DNA of 64,000 bases from Bradyrhizobium sp. SZCCT0231 (GCF_018130245.1 NZ_JAFCKP010000009.1:62001-126000), one strand, 5' to 3'. Positions 15,642-23,663 are shown, counted from the stretch's first letter. The notes: a model not told the origin generated them from the sequence alone. Made by a program: numbers and translations.

Positions 15642-16838
15642 ATGACGATTCAAACCGACGCGGAGCTGACCGGTGGTGCCTTCGATCTTGCCAACGCAGG
15701 CTATACGCAAATGCCGGATCCGGAGCGGGAGGCGGAAAGCCAGTCGATCGATGGCGATCATGCGTCGCTGCGCGATGCGGCGGACCGGCTGTCCGATCAG
15801 CAGCCCAAGACCGCCGTCAGACGATATACTGACGGGGAGGGCAAGCCCGCTGCAGCAAACGAGGCCGTAACCCTCGCGCGCGCCGCGCGGGATTATGCGA
15901 GCGCCACCGCCGGCGACAGGCACGCCGCCGAGGAGGAGTCTTCGGAGGCGCTTGCGGAAAGGATCGATGCACTGCGTGCGGAAGTGACCGCCAATGATCC
16001 CGATGCGCCCGAATTCTACGGCTTCGAGCAACCTGAAGCCGGCGATAGGCGGGACGAGGACGTCGAAATAGCGTCGGACGCGGCCCAGGACCAAGGCAGT
16101 CGTTCGGCCGAGGCCAATCCCGACATCGAGCAGCTCATGCAGCACCCACAGGTGCGTTTGGCCCTCGAGGAAAAGGTCGGTGAGGTCGAGCGCGCCCGGC
16201 GAAGCTACGTCGAGGGCCTCGATGCGGCGATGCAGATCGCGCAGGTGAGCTTCGTCAGCCAGTTTCCAGAACTGGCTGCCCTTGCGCCGGAGCGGCTGCC
16301 GGAGGCCCTTGCGCAAATTGCGCAGCAGGATCCCGCAAAGCTGGCGCGCATCCAGGCGATCGTCGCGGGAAGCGAGCAACTGCGAGCCCGGCAGAGTGAA
16401 GAGATGCAGCGGACGGCAGCTGCCGCCCGGCGCAATTTTCAGAACTATGCAAAAGCCGAAGACACGCGGCTCGAAGCGATGCTGAAGGGAGAAACGAAGG
16501 ACACCAGGCAGGCCGTCGCTCAGGAGATCATGTCCTCAGCCGTGGCAAGCGGAATCGAGCCGGAGGAAATGCAGCGCCTGTTCGACAGCGAGCCCTTGAT
16601 GCGCAATGCGACGTTCCAGCGCATGATGTATGATGCCGGAAAATACCGGTTGATGATGAAGGCGAAGGATGCGGTTGCGGCTAAACCGATGCCGCCGGTG
16701 CAAAGGCCGGGCATGGCGTCGAGCCGAGGCGAACGTGATCAGCACGATCTCCGAGCGCTGAACGCGCGGCTTTCGAGCACGGGCGGTCTCAAGGACGCTG
16801 TTGCGCTTTATCGCGCGAAGACGGCCGTTCGACGATGA
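15642..16838 (+). CDS. Coiled-coil phage protein, internal core or scaffold-like
   Basis: A 398-residue, highly charged, mostly helical protein. Residues 1-160 are acidic and probably disordered (PDPEREAESQSIDGDH, DAAQDQGSRSAEANPD). From about 165 to 300 there are long heptad-like helices (VRLALEEKVGEVERARRSYVEGLDAAMQIAQVSFVSQFPEL, EEMQRTAAAARRNFQNYAKAEDTRLEAMLKGETKD), then GIEPEEMQRLFDSEPLMRNATFQRMMYDAGKYRLM and a basic tail. The layout resembles both scaffolding proteins and the larger ejection proteins; its place after the ejection-like gene, far from the capsid gene, favours the latter. No enzymatic domain is visible. Confidence 0.55.
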   Translation: MTIQTDAELTGGAFDLANAGYTQMPDPEREAESQSIDGDHASLRDAADRLSDQQPKTAVRRYTDGEGKPAAANEAVTLARAARDYASATAGDRHAAEEESSEALAERIDALRAEVTANDPDAPEFYGFEQPEAGDRRDEDVEIASDAAQDQGSRSAEANPDIEQLMQHPQVRLALEEKVGEVERARRSYVEGLDAAMQIAQVSFVSQFPELAALAPERLPEALAQIAQQDPAKLARIQAIVAGSEQLRARQSEEMQRTAAAARRNFQNYAKAEDTRLEAMLKGETKDTRQAVAQEIMSSAVASGIEPEEMQRLFDSEPLMRNATFQRMMYDAGKYRLMMKAKDAVAAKPMPPVQRPGMASSRGERDQHDLRALNARLSSTGGLKDAVALYRAKTAVRR

Positions 16839-16927
16839 GGCGTGTATCACGCGCTTTCGCGTATCATAATAACGAATCGACCTTAGTCGGCTCGAAATAG
16901 AGACCTTTGCATACTGGATAGGTGCCA

Positions 16928-17386
16928 ATGCTATCGAGACCTGTTTTGTCCCTCGTGATTGTCGCGACGAGCCTTCTTCTCTCGCTCGAGGCCTTTGCCG
17001 GTGACTACATCGTTTCGTATGCCTTCGACGGTACGACGAGGGCTGACGTTGCCGCCGGCGCGACGAGCGCGCTCAACGAATTCGGGAGCACGAAAGAATG
17101 TCAGTACGACAGGCATTGCACGATCAAGCTGACAAAATCGGATCTGACTATATCGCTCTACGTTGAGCGTCTAGGGGCCCATGAGGTGATGGTCTTCGCC
17201 GATGGGGGCCGCAGCCTCAGCGACGGTTGTTGCTATTTTTCGGGTGGCGATCGCCTGGTTAACAGGAAGCTTGCCGAGCCATTGCTTCGCCTTTGGATCT
17301 ACGAAGGACAATCTCGCAAGGGAAACGAATACGTCCAAAATCTTCCCTTAGGTCTTCTGTATCTGCAGTTCTTGGATTTCAAATAG
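16928..17386 (+). CDS. Secreted protein of unknown function (moron)
   Basis: A 152-residue protein starting at ATG 16928, with a signal peptide (MLSRPVLSLVIVATSLLLSLEAFAG, cleaved before DYIVSY). The mature part has four Cys, two in KECQYDRHC and two adjacent in DGCCYF, which suggests periplasmic disulfides. The gene is flanked by a 90-base AT-richer upstream spacer and a terminator at 17,397-17,421, so it is an autonomous unit inserted between late genes. Composition is lower in GC than its neighbours. No family is recognised; altered envelope properties of the lysogen are a guess from its export alone. Confidence 0.6.
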   Translation: MLSRPVLSLVIVATSLLLSLEAFAGDYIVSYAFDGTTRADVAAGATSALNEFGSTKECQYDRHCTIKLTKSDLTISLYVERLGAHEVMVFADGGRSLSDGCCYFSGGDRLVNRKLAEPLLRLWIYEGQSRKGNEYVQNLPLGLLYLQFLDFK

Positions 17387-17396
17387 CTTCGGTACC

Positions 17397-17421
17397 CGGG
17401 CGCGCCGCCAGCCCGTTTTTT
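17397..17421 (+). terminator. Rho-independent terminator of the moron
   Basis: CGGGC and GCCCG form a 5-bp stem with a 9-base GC-rich loop, followed directly by six T. It begins 11 bases after the stop codon of the secreted protein and isolates that gene from the late operon. Confidence 0.65.
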
Positions 17422-17502
17422 CCCCTTATTCGTCAGCCGAATCATTCTGCGATCGTTTGTTGATCGCGGGACGGTTTCGGCATGAGTCGACAGGAGTTCG
17501 TC

Positions 17503-17967
17503 ATGGCCACCATCGAGCAACAGTATCTCCCGCCCCCGGATTACGAGACGACGATCGCGGAGGCAGACCGTCCGCGTATTTACGATGCCGTTCGTAAGCA
17601 ACTGGGCGATCTCTTGGAAGGCGATCAGTCCTACTATCCGGATGGCGTCCAGAAAGATTGGCAGGCCCGGGCGGATGATCTGGACCGCTACATCAAGTCG
17701 TTCATGAGCTCGCAGGGGCGCGTCAATGATCCGGCGAATATCCTCGGAGATGTGGTCAGATATCTCCGCGCACACGCCGAACACTTCCGCGACAGAATGA
17801 AGGAAGTAGGGCCTTCCGATCCGATCGAGCTCCCGCCAGAGTTGTCGCCGACAACCCGAGACAGGAATGAACTGTACGTGGATCCAAATCCGTTTGCTCC
17901 TCCGATGAAGAACCCCCCGTTCCGCGCGAGGAATGGTCAATCTCGACCTCCTCCGATCGGCCCATAG
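17503..17967 (+). CDS. Hypothetical phage protein, proline-rich C-terminus
   Basis: A 154-residue protein. ATG 17503 (MATIEQQYLPPPDYETTIAEADRPRIYDAV) is preferred over ATG 17482 because AGGAG lies 6 bases upstream. Residues 15-105 are helical and charged, with WQARADDLDRYIKSFMSSQGRVNDPANILGDVVRYLRAHAEHFRDRM; the last 50 residues are Pro-rich (DPIELPPELSPTT, NPFAPPMKNPPFR, RPPPIGP). It resembles the other proline-tailed unknowns of this prophage. There is no known domain; it is likely a virion accessory protein by context. Confidence 0.5.
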   Translation: MATIEQQYLPPPDYETTIAEADRPRIYDAVRKQLGDLLEGDQSYYPDGVQKDWQARADDLDRYIKSFMSSQGRVNDPANILGDVVRYLRAHAEHFRDRMKEVGPSDPIELPPELSPTTRDRNELYVDPNPFAPPMKNPPFRARNGQSRPPPIGP

Positions 17968-18080
17968 GCGGGGCGAACAGGCCCGAGCGGCGCTTCGCGC
18001 CACCAATATTCTTCCCCTTCTAGAAGCCCCAGTCGTCTCACCGTACCCGATCAATCGAAGTCGCGGCAGGAAAGCACACC

Positions 18081-18347
18081 ATGAGCGAAGAGAATCGAAA
18101 CTTCATCGAGCGCGCGGAATCCATCACCGGCAATCTCTACGGCGAGCCGATGTCAGTGGAGCGGATCGCGGAGAATTTCGCGCTCTATGGACTGAAGAAG
18201 CGTGTGGCGGCGCTCGAGCGGTTCGATGCCGAACTGGGCGGCGACATCGATTCCAGCCCTCACAGCTTGCGAAAGCGTGTTCAGCTCGTCGATCTGCGCC
18301 GGCGCATGGGCAGCCTCCATGAGGCATTGCGCAAAGCGAAGCGATGA
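18081..18347 (+). CDS. Small helical phage protein
   Basis: An 88-residue charged protein with a good AGGAAAG ribosome binding site before ATG 18081. It contains NFIERAESITGNLYGEPMSVERIAENFALYGLKKRVAALERFDAEL and a C-terminal helix LRKRVQLVDLRRRMGSLHEALRKAKR. It overlaps the following gene by four bases (ATGA), so the pair is coupled. No known family; small acidic-basic helical proteins near tail-fibre genes often assist assembly, but this is not shown here. Confidence 0.55.
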   Translation: MSEENRNFIERAESITGNLYGEPMSVERIAENFALYGLKKRVAALERFDAELGGDIDSSPHSLRKRVQLVDLRRRMGSLHEALRKAKR

Positions 18348-18832
18348 TCCATCCACTGTTGACGGCGCTTGCGCAGGCGCGCCTCCGCGACGCCCCGATC
18401 TTCGTCAAATGGTGCGAATTGAACGGTGTGTCGTCCTGTCCGGCGGCGCCAGCATCGGTAGCGCGCTTTGTGACCGATTGTGCGTCGCTGGGTATGAGCC
18501 GACTGTGGCCCGCGGTGCAGGACATATCGCGGATGCACGTCGCGCTCGGCTTGGCGGATCCTACGCGCGGAGGCCCCGCGGCGAGCGCGATGAGTACGAT
18601 TGCGGCCATTCCGCCGCCTCGGTCCTGGCCTGGACCGTTCAAGCAACGGTTCGCCGCACTACCTTACGACATCCAGGTTCATCTCGCCTCACACGAGGCA
18701 CAGCGCGAACGCGCGCTCCGGCGCGCACAGAATGAAGCTGCCTCCGCCCGCCAGAAACTGGCGGCATTCGAGGCTGAAACGAAGGACGGAAAGACCAATG
18801 GCAACGAAGCACCAACGCGTGACCAGGATTGA
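18344..18832 (+). CDS. Stand-alone recombinase-like SAM (core-binding) domain protein
   Basis: A 162-residue protein whose ATG overlaps the preceding stop. Residues about 20-85 (FVKWCELNGVSSCPAAPASVARFVTDCASLGMSRLWPAVQDISRMHVALGLADPT) follow the pattern of the N-terminal SAM-like DNA-binding domain of tyrosine recombinases: WCE-x-G, PA-x-P-x-x-VA-x-F, then an I-x-x-x-H-x-x-x-GL-x-DPT ending. The catalytic domain with Arg-His-x-x-Arg-Tyr is absent. A Pro-rich linker and a coiled-coil (SHEAQRERALRRAQNEAASARQKLAAFEAE) follow instead. It is probably not a recombinase; it may bind DNA or assist integrase or packaging. It overlaps the next gene by 35 bases. Confidence 0.55.
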   Translation: MIHPLLTALAQARLRDAPIFVKWCELNGVSSCPAAPASVARFVTDCASLGMSRLWPAVQDISRMHVALGLADPTRGGPAASAMSTIAAIPPPRSWPGPFKQRFAALPYDIQVHLASHEAQRERALRRAQNEAASARQKLAAFEAETKDGKTNGNEAPTRDQD

Positions 18833-19019
18833 AGATCGCATTGAGGAATTGCGAGCCGAGATCGACGGTATCATCGACGCGCGCGTGGCCCGGATCGCAG
18901 GCGAAAGCCCCGGCGTCCCCGCAGGCGTGATCCGCAACCTCCTGACGGCCCGGGCACCGTCCTGTCGCTGCGCGCAGTACATCGAGCTGTGCGGCCGAGA
19001 GACGAAAACGCCGGACTGA
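18798..19019 (+). CDS. Small helical phage protein
   Basis: A 73-residue protein starting at ATG 18798 inside the 3' end of the previous gene (35-base overlap in another frame), with AAGGACGGAAAG upstream serving as ribosome binding site. It begins with a charged helix (QRVTRIEDRIEELRAEIDGIIDARVARIAGE), followed by PGVPAGVIRNLLTARAPSCRCAQYIEL, with a CRC pair. No known family. Such long overlaps are frequent in compact phage operons; expression is inferred from the ribosome binding site and coding-like composition. Confidence 0.5.
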   Translation: MATKHQRVTRIEDRIEELRAEIDGIIDARVARIAGESPGVPAGVIRNLLTARAPSCRCAQYIELCGRETKTPD

Positions 19020-19084
19020 CGGCAGCAACCACTCGAACCGGGCGATCGCGAGCCAGGCATCGCTCTTCACATCAGGGATACAGG

Positions 19085-20077
19085 ATGACTCTCTACAAAT
19101 GGTCTCAAACGGCGTCCGCCGACGCCACGGCAGATTCGACGATCAACTGGGCGGAGGGGCAATCCCCGGCCAGTGTCAACGACTCGGCCCGCGCGATGAT
19201 GGCGGCGATTGCCAAGTACCGTGATGACGTCGCTGGGGCGATCGTGACGACAGGGTCCAGCACGGCCTATGCGGTCAATACTTATCAGGTGTTTCAGTCG
19301 CTCTCGCAGTTGAACGGTCAAGTGATCGCGTTCACGCCACATGCCACGAATGGTGCGACGGTGACGATCAATGTCGACGGTCTCGGTGCAAGGCCGCTTC
19401 GCTCGGCGCCCTCGGTCGAATTGCCGGCCGGCGTTCTGGTGCAGGGCACGCCTTATGCTGCGCTTTACAATTCGAGCGACGCAGCCTTTTACCTCCATGG
19501 CTTCTTCTCCAACCCATACACTGTCCCCATCGGGGCATGTATAGACTTCTTCGGAACGACGGCGCCGAACAGTTCGTTTGTGCTTGCCTATGGTCAGGCG
19601 ATCTCGCGAACGACTTATTCAGCCCTGTTCGCGATATTCAGCACCACCTATGGCAGCGGAGACGGATCGACCACGTTCAACGTGCCAGACCTCCGTGGTC
19701 GAGTTGTGGCGGGCGCTGATGCTATGGGCGGGAGCGCTGCGGGACGCCTTACGGACGCTGTTGCTGGGATAGATTCCTTGGGCGATGCGGGTGGGGCTCA
19801 ATCGCGCACGCTGGTGACAGCCAATCTGCCTCCTTATACACCCTCCGGCTCAATTGGCGGAACGGGTTTCAGCAACCAAACAAACGTTTTATTCTATAGC
19901 TCATCCATCACGCCGCCTGGCGGCGGCTCTACCACAGTGGCGCAACTACAAACGGGGCAAGTCTCGATTAACGGAAACCAGTATTCCTTTGTGGGTAACG
20001 CGCAGGGCGGTATGAGCACGCCGGTTGTGACCGTTCAGCCGACGATCGTAGCCAACAAGCTTCTCCGAATTATATAG
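19085..20077 (+). CDS. Phage tail fibre protein with tail-collar domain
   Basis: A 330-residue protein starting at ATG 19085 (MTLYKWSQTASADATADSTINWAEGQSPASVNDSARAMMAAIAKYRDD), an N-terminus widely found in podoviral and siphoviral fibres. Residues about 165-215 form the Collar domain: GACIDFFGTTAPNSSFVLAYGQAISRTTYSALFAIFSTTYGSGDGSTTFNVPDLRGRVVAG, with the signature FNVPDLRGR. The end LPPYTPSGSIGGTG....VVTVQPTIVANKLLRII is the usual microcystin-dependent-protein-type terminus. It probably binds the host surface. Its position beside a gtr-like pair that may alter the O-antigen suggests the phage modifies the receptor its own fibre recognises. Confidence 0.85.
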   Translation: MTLYKWSQTASADATADSTINWAEGQSPASVNDSARAMMAAIAKYRDDVAGAIVTTGSSTAYAVNTYQVFQSLSQLNGQVIAFTPHATNGATVTINVDGLGARPLRSAPSVELPAGVLVQGTPYAALYNSSDAAFYLHGFFSNPYTVPIGACIDFFGTTAPNSSFVLAYGQAISRTTYSALFAIFSTTYGSGDGSTTFNVPDLRGRVVAGADAMGGSAAGRLTDAVAGIDSLGDAGGAQSRTLVTANLPPYTPSGSIGGTGFSNQTNVLFYSSSITPPGGGSTTVAQLQTGQVSINGNQYSFVGNAQGGMSTPVVTVQPTIVANKLLRII

Positions 20078-20092
20078 GCGCGCAAAAACACT

Positions 20093-21037
20093 TTACGAGC
20101 GAGGTGAAGCGCCAGCGACGCCAAGAGCAAGGTAAGCCAATCTTTTCATCTCGCGACGACCACGAGTAACGGTGTCCAAGATCAAGCCAGACGAAGCAGA
20201 CAGCATCGCCATAATCATGAGGCCCATGGAGAGAACCGCTGTCGGTAGCCTTGGAACCAGCCCGGTCTCTAAGAACGTCACAACGATTGGAATTGCCAAA
20301 ACAACCGATACGGTCGCAAGCCCGGCCGCAACCCAGGCAAAGAAGTGGAGCGGTCTTTCCGACCGATAGAGCTTCAACATAGTGAGCAATATTCGCAGGC
20401 CATCCTGCCACGTATTGAGCTTGGAATAAGAACCCGTGGGCCTTTCGAAGTAGGGCGTTTCCATCTCCCCAATGGGAAGGGACAATTCGAGAGCATGAAC
20501 TGACAATTCGGTTTCGATCTCGAAGCCGCTCGACAACGCCGGGAAAGACTTGACGAATCTGCGAGAAAACACCCGATAGCCGGACAGGACATCCCTGAAA
20601 GCCCTGCCGAAGATCAGCGCCAACAGCCCTGTCAGCATTCGATTCCCGGCTCGGTGGCCTCGCCGATATGCTTCCTCGGATTGATCGACGCGAACACCAA
20701 CGACCATGTCTAGATGTTCTGCGATAAGCTTCCCAATGAGCCTAGGCGCACTAGACGCATCATAAGTCGCGTCACCATCGACCAGAATATAGATGTCAGC
20801 ATCAATGTCGGCGAACATTCGACGGACCACATGCCCCTTACCCTGGCTTCTCTCGGTCCGTACGATGGCTCCGCAACTGCTGGCTATCTCAGCGGTGCGA
20901 TCTACGCAGTTGTTTTCATAGACGTAGATATCTGCTCCAGGCAAAGCGTCTCTGAAATCTGTGATTACCTTGCCGATAGTTGATTCCTCATTGTGACAAG
21001 GAACTAAGACCGCAATCTTCATCTGCGCCAGGGTCAT
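20093..21037 (-). CDS. Family 2 glycosyltransferase, GtrB/dolichol-phosphate-mannose-synthase-like
   Basis: A 314-residue protein. The start at 21037 is supported by AGGAAA 4-9 bases upstream and an ATGA overlap with the upstream gene. The catalytic GT-A domain has IAVLVPCHNEESTIGKVI, the metal-binding ILVDGDATYD and GNRMLTGLLALIFGRAFRDVLSGYRVFSRRF, as in polyprenyl-phosphate sugar transferases. Two membrane segments follow at about 232-255 and 262-285. The enzyme would load a sugar from its nucleotide donor onto undecaprenyl phosphate on the cytoplasmic side, feeding the membrane partner encoded upstream. It lies on the reverse strand inside the late region and is visibly lower in GC than the phage genes, so it is a conversion cassette. 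Confidence 0.85.
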   Translation of the reverse strand: MTLAQMKIAVLVPCHNEESTIGKVITDFRDALPGADIYVYENNCVDRTAEIASSCGAIVRTERSQGKGHVVRRMFADIDADIYILVDGDATYDASSAPRLIGKLIAEHLDMVVGVRVDQSEEAYRRGHRAGNRMLTGLLALIFGRAFRDVLSGYRVFSRRFVKSFPALSSGFEIETELSVHALELSLPIGEMETPYFERPTGSYSKLNTWQDGLRILLTMLKLYRSERPLHFFAWVAAGLATVSVVLAIPIVVTFLETGLVPRLPTAVLSMGLMIMAMLSASSGLILDTVTRGRREMKRLAYLALGVAGASPRS

Positions 21038-22305
21038 CGAGTTTCCTGTGAGCGGAAAGTCTCTCGTAACGGGCGCCTATATCGAGCTGTGAAGAGCTCT
21101 CGGGCGCTCGATACATTCCCCGCCATCAAGCCGGCGGCGATTACGATTCCTGCTGCAGCTGCGGCGCTCCTTGAGACAAATGTGGCGTGGATTTGACTGT
21201 GGTTGCTCAGTGCTTCGAACCAGACGATCGGAATCAACGCCGGCCAAACTTGGCCTAGCTCTGGCCGCTTGAGCGGTATGCGGAACAGTATCAGCAGGGG
21301 TACAAAGATTAGCATGCCCCAACTCAAGATGGCATTCGTGAATACCTTGGCTGTCGCTGCGAGTGGGAAATGTCGTACGCTTGCGTAGTCCCCGTTGATC
21401 CTGAACATCGCGGCATTAAGGACGTCGTTCCTGATGTCAAAAGTCGGCTCTACGAGGTAAGCGGCAACCCATTTTGATGTCCATGTTACGCCGTAAGCTG
21501 AAAACCACACCGCGACGCAAGCGATGGCGAGCTGATTGCCCCGTCCGAACGCTACAAGGAAAAACGCCAAGAGCATTGGCAACCACGGTGGGTTGACCAA
21601 GAAGTCAACGAAATTGAAAACAGAACCAAGGCCAGCCGTCGCAATGATCAAAGTTCGATCAGCGGATTTCTTTCGGAGCATCCAGGCGAATATCCCAGCG
21701 CCCCCGAGAATGATCGCAGTGCTAACCGTGTGAGGTGTGACGTGCCAGATGCGAACGAAGTCGGACAAGAATAGAACAGGGGCGCAGAGCCCTATGGTCG
21801 GCCACGTTCCGATGAGCCGATCTGCTTGAAGAACAAAGAAAATAGCTGCGCTAGCGAGGACAGCAAGATTTACGAACTTTAGAAGAAGTATCGGTAGGAG
21901 CGACGCCAGTGGCGCGCTGTAGATACGATATCCGTGCCAATATCTTGCGTAGCTTTGCCAATTAACGCTGCTAGGATTTTCGGCGGCCTGCTTGAGGTCG
22001 TCGCACGCGTGACGGTCGGATGCTGGCCTCGGTGCCATGATGCCATTCTCTATTGCGCTCGTGCTCGATTTCATGCCTTCGCCGAGCGCGTAGCAGTCCG
22101 TAAACCTATCGCCGCTGGCAATGAGTTGATTCCGGTGCGAGGCGTCGACCAAGACGCCAGAATCAAAGGCGCTCTTGATGTGCTGCCACGTCGTCTCCTT
22201 TGAGATGAAGTAGTCAAGGCTCGACATCGCAAAGAAATAGATCGGTTGCAGCAGCAATACAAATGCTGCCGCGATCGCTAGTGATCTTAGGTTCCGCAAA
22301 TTCAT
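21034..22305 (-). CDS. Multi-spanning membrane glycosyltransferase, GtrC-like
   Basis: A 423-residue membrane protein starting at ATG 22305, preceded by CAGGGAGA. About nine or ten hydrophobic segments are visible, beginning with LRSLAIAAAFVLLLQPIYFFAM. A large loop follows the first segment (residues about 30-110, with several Cys: FTDCYALGEGM, DRHACDDLK), as in GT-C enzymes. Motifs include FVRIWHVTPHTVSTAIILGGA and ALSNHSQIHATFVSRS near the end. By analogy with serotype-converting phages it would transfer the lipid-linked sugar to O-antigen in the periplasm. No GtrA flippase gene is seen beside it. The sugar and linkage are unknown. Confidence 0.7.
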   Translation of the reverse strand: MNLRNLRSLAIAAAFVLLLQPIYFFAMSSLDYFISKETTWQHIKSAFDSGVLVDASHRNQLIASGDRFTDCYALGEGMKSSTSAIENGIMAPRPASDRHACDDLKQAAENPSSVNWQSYARYWHGYRIYSAPLASLLPILLLKFVNLAVLASAAIFFVLQADRLIGTWPTIGLCAPVLFLSDFVRIWHVTPHTVSTAIILGGAGIFAWMLRKKSADRTLIIATAGLGSVFNFVDFLVNPPWLPMLLAFFLVAFGRGNQLAIACVAVWFSAYGVTWTSKWVAAYLVEPTFDIRNDVLNAAMFRINGDYASVRHFPLAATAKVFTNAILSWGMLIFVPLLILFRIPLKRPELGQVWPALIPIVWFEALSNHSQIHATFVSRSAAAAAGIVIAAGLMAGNVSSARELFTARYRRPLRETFRSQETR

Positions 22306-22361
22306 TCTCCCTGCCGGGAGCCAACCTACATCAACCCACGGTAGCCGAAAAGGACCTACCA

Positions 22362-23051
22362 ATGACGGACTTCGACGCCCTCACTCGGGCGAACCTACGG
22401 CGCTGGCAGGAAGCTAGGCCAACCCGGAAGCCCCTGAGCGACAGGGTCGCCAAGTCGCTGGTGGCTTCCAAGAAGCGCTATCAGACGGTAGAGGCCGGAA
22501 CGGGCGTTCCGTGGGCGGTCATTGCTGTCATTCACGAGCGGGAATCGTCCCAGAATTGGGGGCGGTCACTGGCCCAGGGCGATCCCTGGGACAGGATCTC
22601 TATCCATGTTCCGGCAGGCCGGGGTCCGTTCGGATCCTGGGAAGAAGCGGCGATCGATGCGCTGCTCAACTGCCATCCGTTCTTGGGCAAGCGCAAGGAT
22701 TGGTCTCTCGCCGGCGTTCTGATCGCGCTGGAGATGTACAACGGTCTTGGTTACGCCGGCAAGGGTGTTCCGAGCCCGTACCTGTGGGCGGGCACCAGTC
22801 AATACAAGTCCGGCAAGTACGTTCGTGACGGGGTCTATGATCCGGACCATGTCGACCAGCAGCTCGGATGCGTTGCGATGCTGCTCTCGATGATGGCGAT
22901 CGATCCGACCATTACATTCACCGGCGCTAAGATCACTTCCTCGACGCCGCAGGAACCGCGCAGGACGCCTTCCATCGCCAACCCCTCCAAAGGCTCCATC
23001 GGCGCGTTCATTGCCCGCATTTTCAATGTCGTCACCAAGAGGAAGTCATGA
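22362..23051 (+). CDS. Phage endolysin (lysozyme-like)
   Basis: A 229-residue protein starting at ATG 22362 (MTDFDALTRANLRRWQEARPTR). The catalytic region holds VPWAVIAVIHERESSQNWGRSLAQGDPWDRISIHVPAGRGPF, with Glu59/Glu61 in the IHERES motif as candidate acid, followed by SWEEAAIDALLNCHPF, LEMYNGLGYAGKGVPSPYLWAGTSQYKSGKYVRDGVYDPDHVDQQLGCVAML. This is the layout of a phage lysozyme family common in alphaproteobacterial phages. The C-terminal 45 residues form a linker and basic helix. It overlaps the first small membrane protein by four bases (ATGA), forming the lysis cassette. Confidence 0.8.
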   Translation: MTDFDALTRANLRRWQEARPTRKPLSDRVAKSLVASKKRYQTVEAGTGVPWAVIAVIHERESSQNWGRSLAQGDPWDRISIHVPAGRGPFGSWEEAAIDALLNCHPFLGKRKDWSLAGVLIALEMYNGLGYAGKGVPSPYLWAGTSQYKSGKYVRDGVYDPDHVDQQLGCVAMLLSMMAIDPTITFTGAKITSSTPQEPRRTPSIANPSKGSIGAFIARIFNVVTKRKS

Positions 23052-23278
23052 TCACCGCGTTCGACAAGGTTAAGGCCTGGTTCAAGGATTCCGTGACCAT
23101 CCTCTGGGCCCGCATTCAGTACGTCCTGGGGGTGCTCGGCGCCGGTCTGATCGCGGCGTTCTCCGGCTACGATTTCACGCAGCTCACGAGCATGGACGCA
23201 AATTCTGCGTTCAAGATGCTTCTCGCGGTCGCGACTGCTGGCGTATTGACCGAGATTGCCCGGCGCCGGACGCTCTAA
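23048..23278 (+). CDS. Small two-segment membrane protein, holin candidate
   Basis: A 76-residue protein whose ATG overlaps the endolysin stop. It has two hydrophobic stretches, about residues 19-40 (LWARIQYVLGVLGAGLIAAFSG) and 54-70 (FKMLLAVATAGVLTEIA), and basic ends, a class II holin-like layout. It would permeabilise the inner membrane and let the endolysin out. The next two genes also encode small membrane proteins, so which one is the holin, antiholin or spanin-like partner cannot be decided from sequence. Confidence 0.65.
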   Translation: MITAFDKVKAWFKDSVTILWARIQYVLGVLGAGLIAAFSGYDFTQLTSMDANSAFKMLLAVATAGVLTEIARRRTL

Positions 23279-23279
23279 G

Positions 23280-23663
23280 ATGTGGATGACCATCCTCAGC
23301 TTCTTGGGCGGTCCCGTCGTCAAGGGCCTGATCGACGCTTACCAGGCCAAGCTCAAGGCCGGCAATGTCGAGGCGAAGATCGCGGCAGATCTCGCTGCAA
23401 GCGAGATTGCCTCGCAAACGGCCGAGGCCAACGCGATCATGCGCTACCGCATCGCCGAGATCGGGCACTGGTACGAGCCTGACAAGCTGATGGGTTACTG
23501 CGTCGCTCTCTATTTCGCAAAGCTCCTGGTCTGGGACAAGGTTCTCGGATTGGGCTCGACGGATGCTCTGGCCGGATTTGCGGCGATCACGGCCAATCTC
23601 GTGGTCTCATTCTACTTCGCCAAGCGCGGCTTTGAGAATGTCGCGAGGATCATCAAGCGATGA
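23280..23663 (+). CDS. Holin-like membrane protein (3TM type)
   Basis: A 127-residue protein starting at ATG 23280 (MWMTILSFLGGPVVKGLIDAYQAKLKAGNVEAKIAADLAASEIASQT). A charged helix at residues 20-60 is followed by hydrophobic segments at about 70-85 (MGYCVALYFAKLLVW) and 98-115 (ALAGFAAITANLVVSFYFAKRG). The layout recalls the 3TM holin family linked to gene-transfer-agent and phage release in alphaproteobacteria. An in-frame upstream start at 23256 would overlap the previous gene. It overlaps the next gene by four bases. Confidence 0.7.
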   Translation: MWMTILSFLGGPVVKGLIDAYQAKLKAGNVEAKIAADLAASEIASQTAEANAIMRYRIAEIGHWYEPDKLMGYCVALYFAKLLVWDKVLGLGSTDALAGFAAITANLVVSFYFAKRGFENVARIIKR

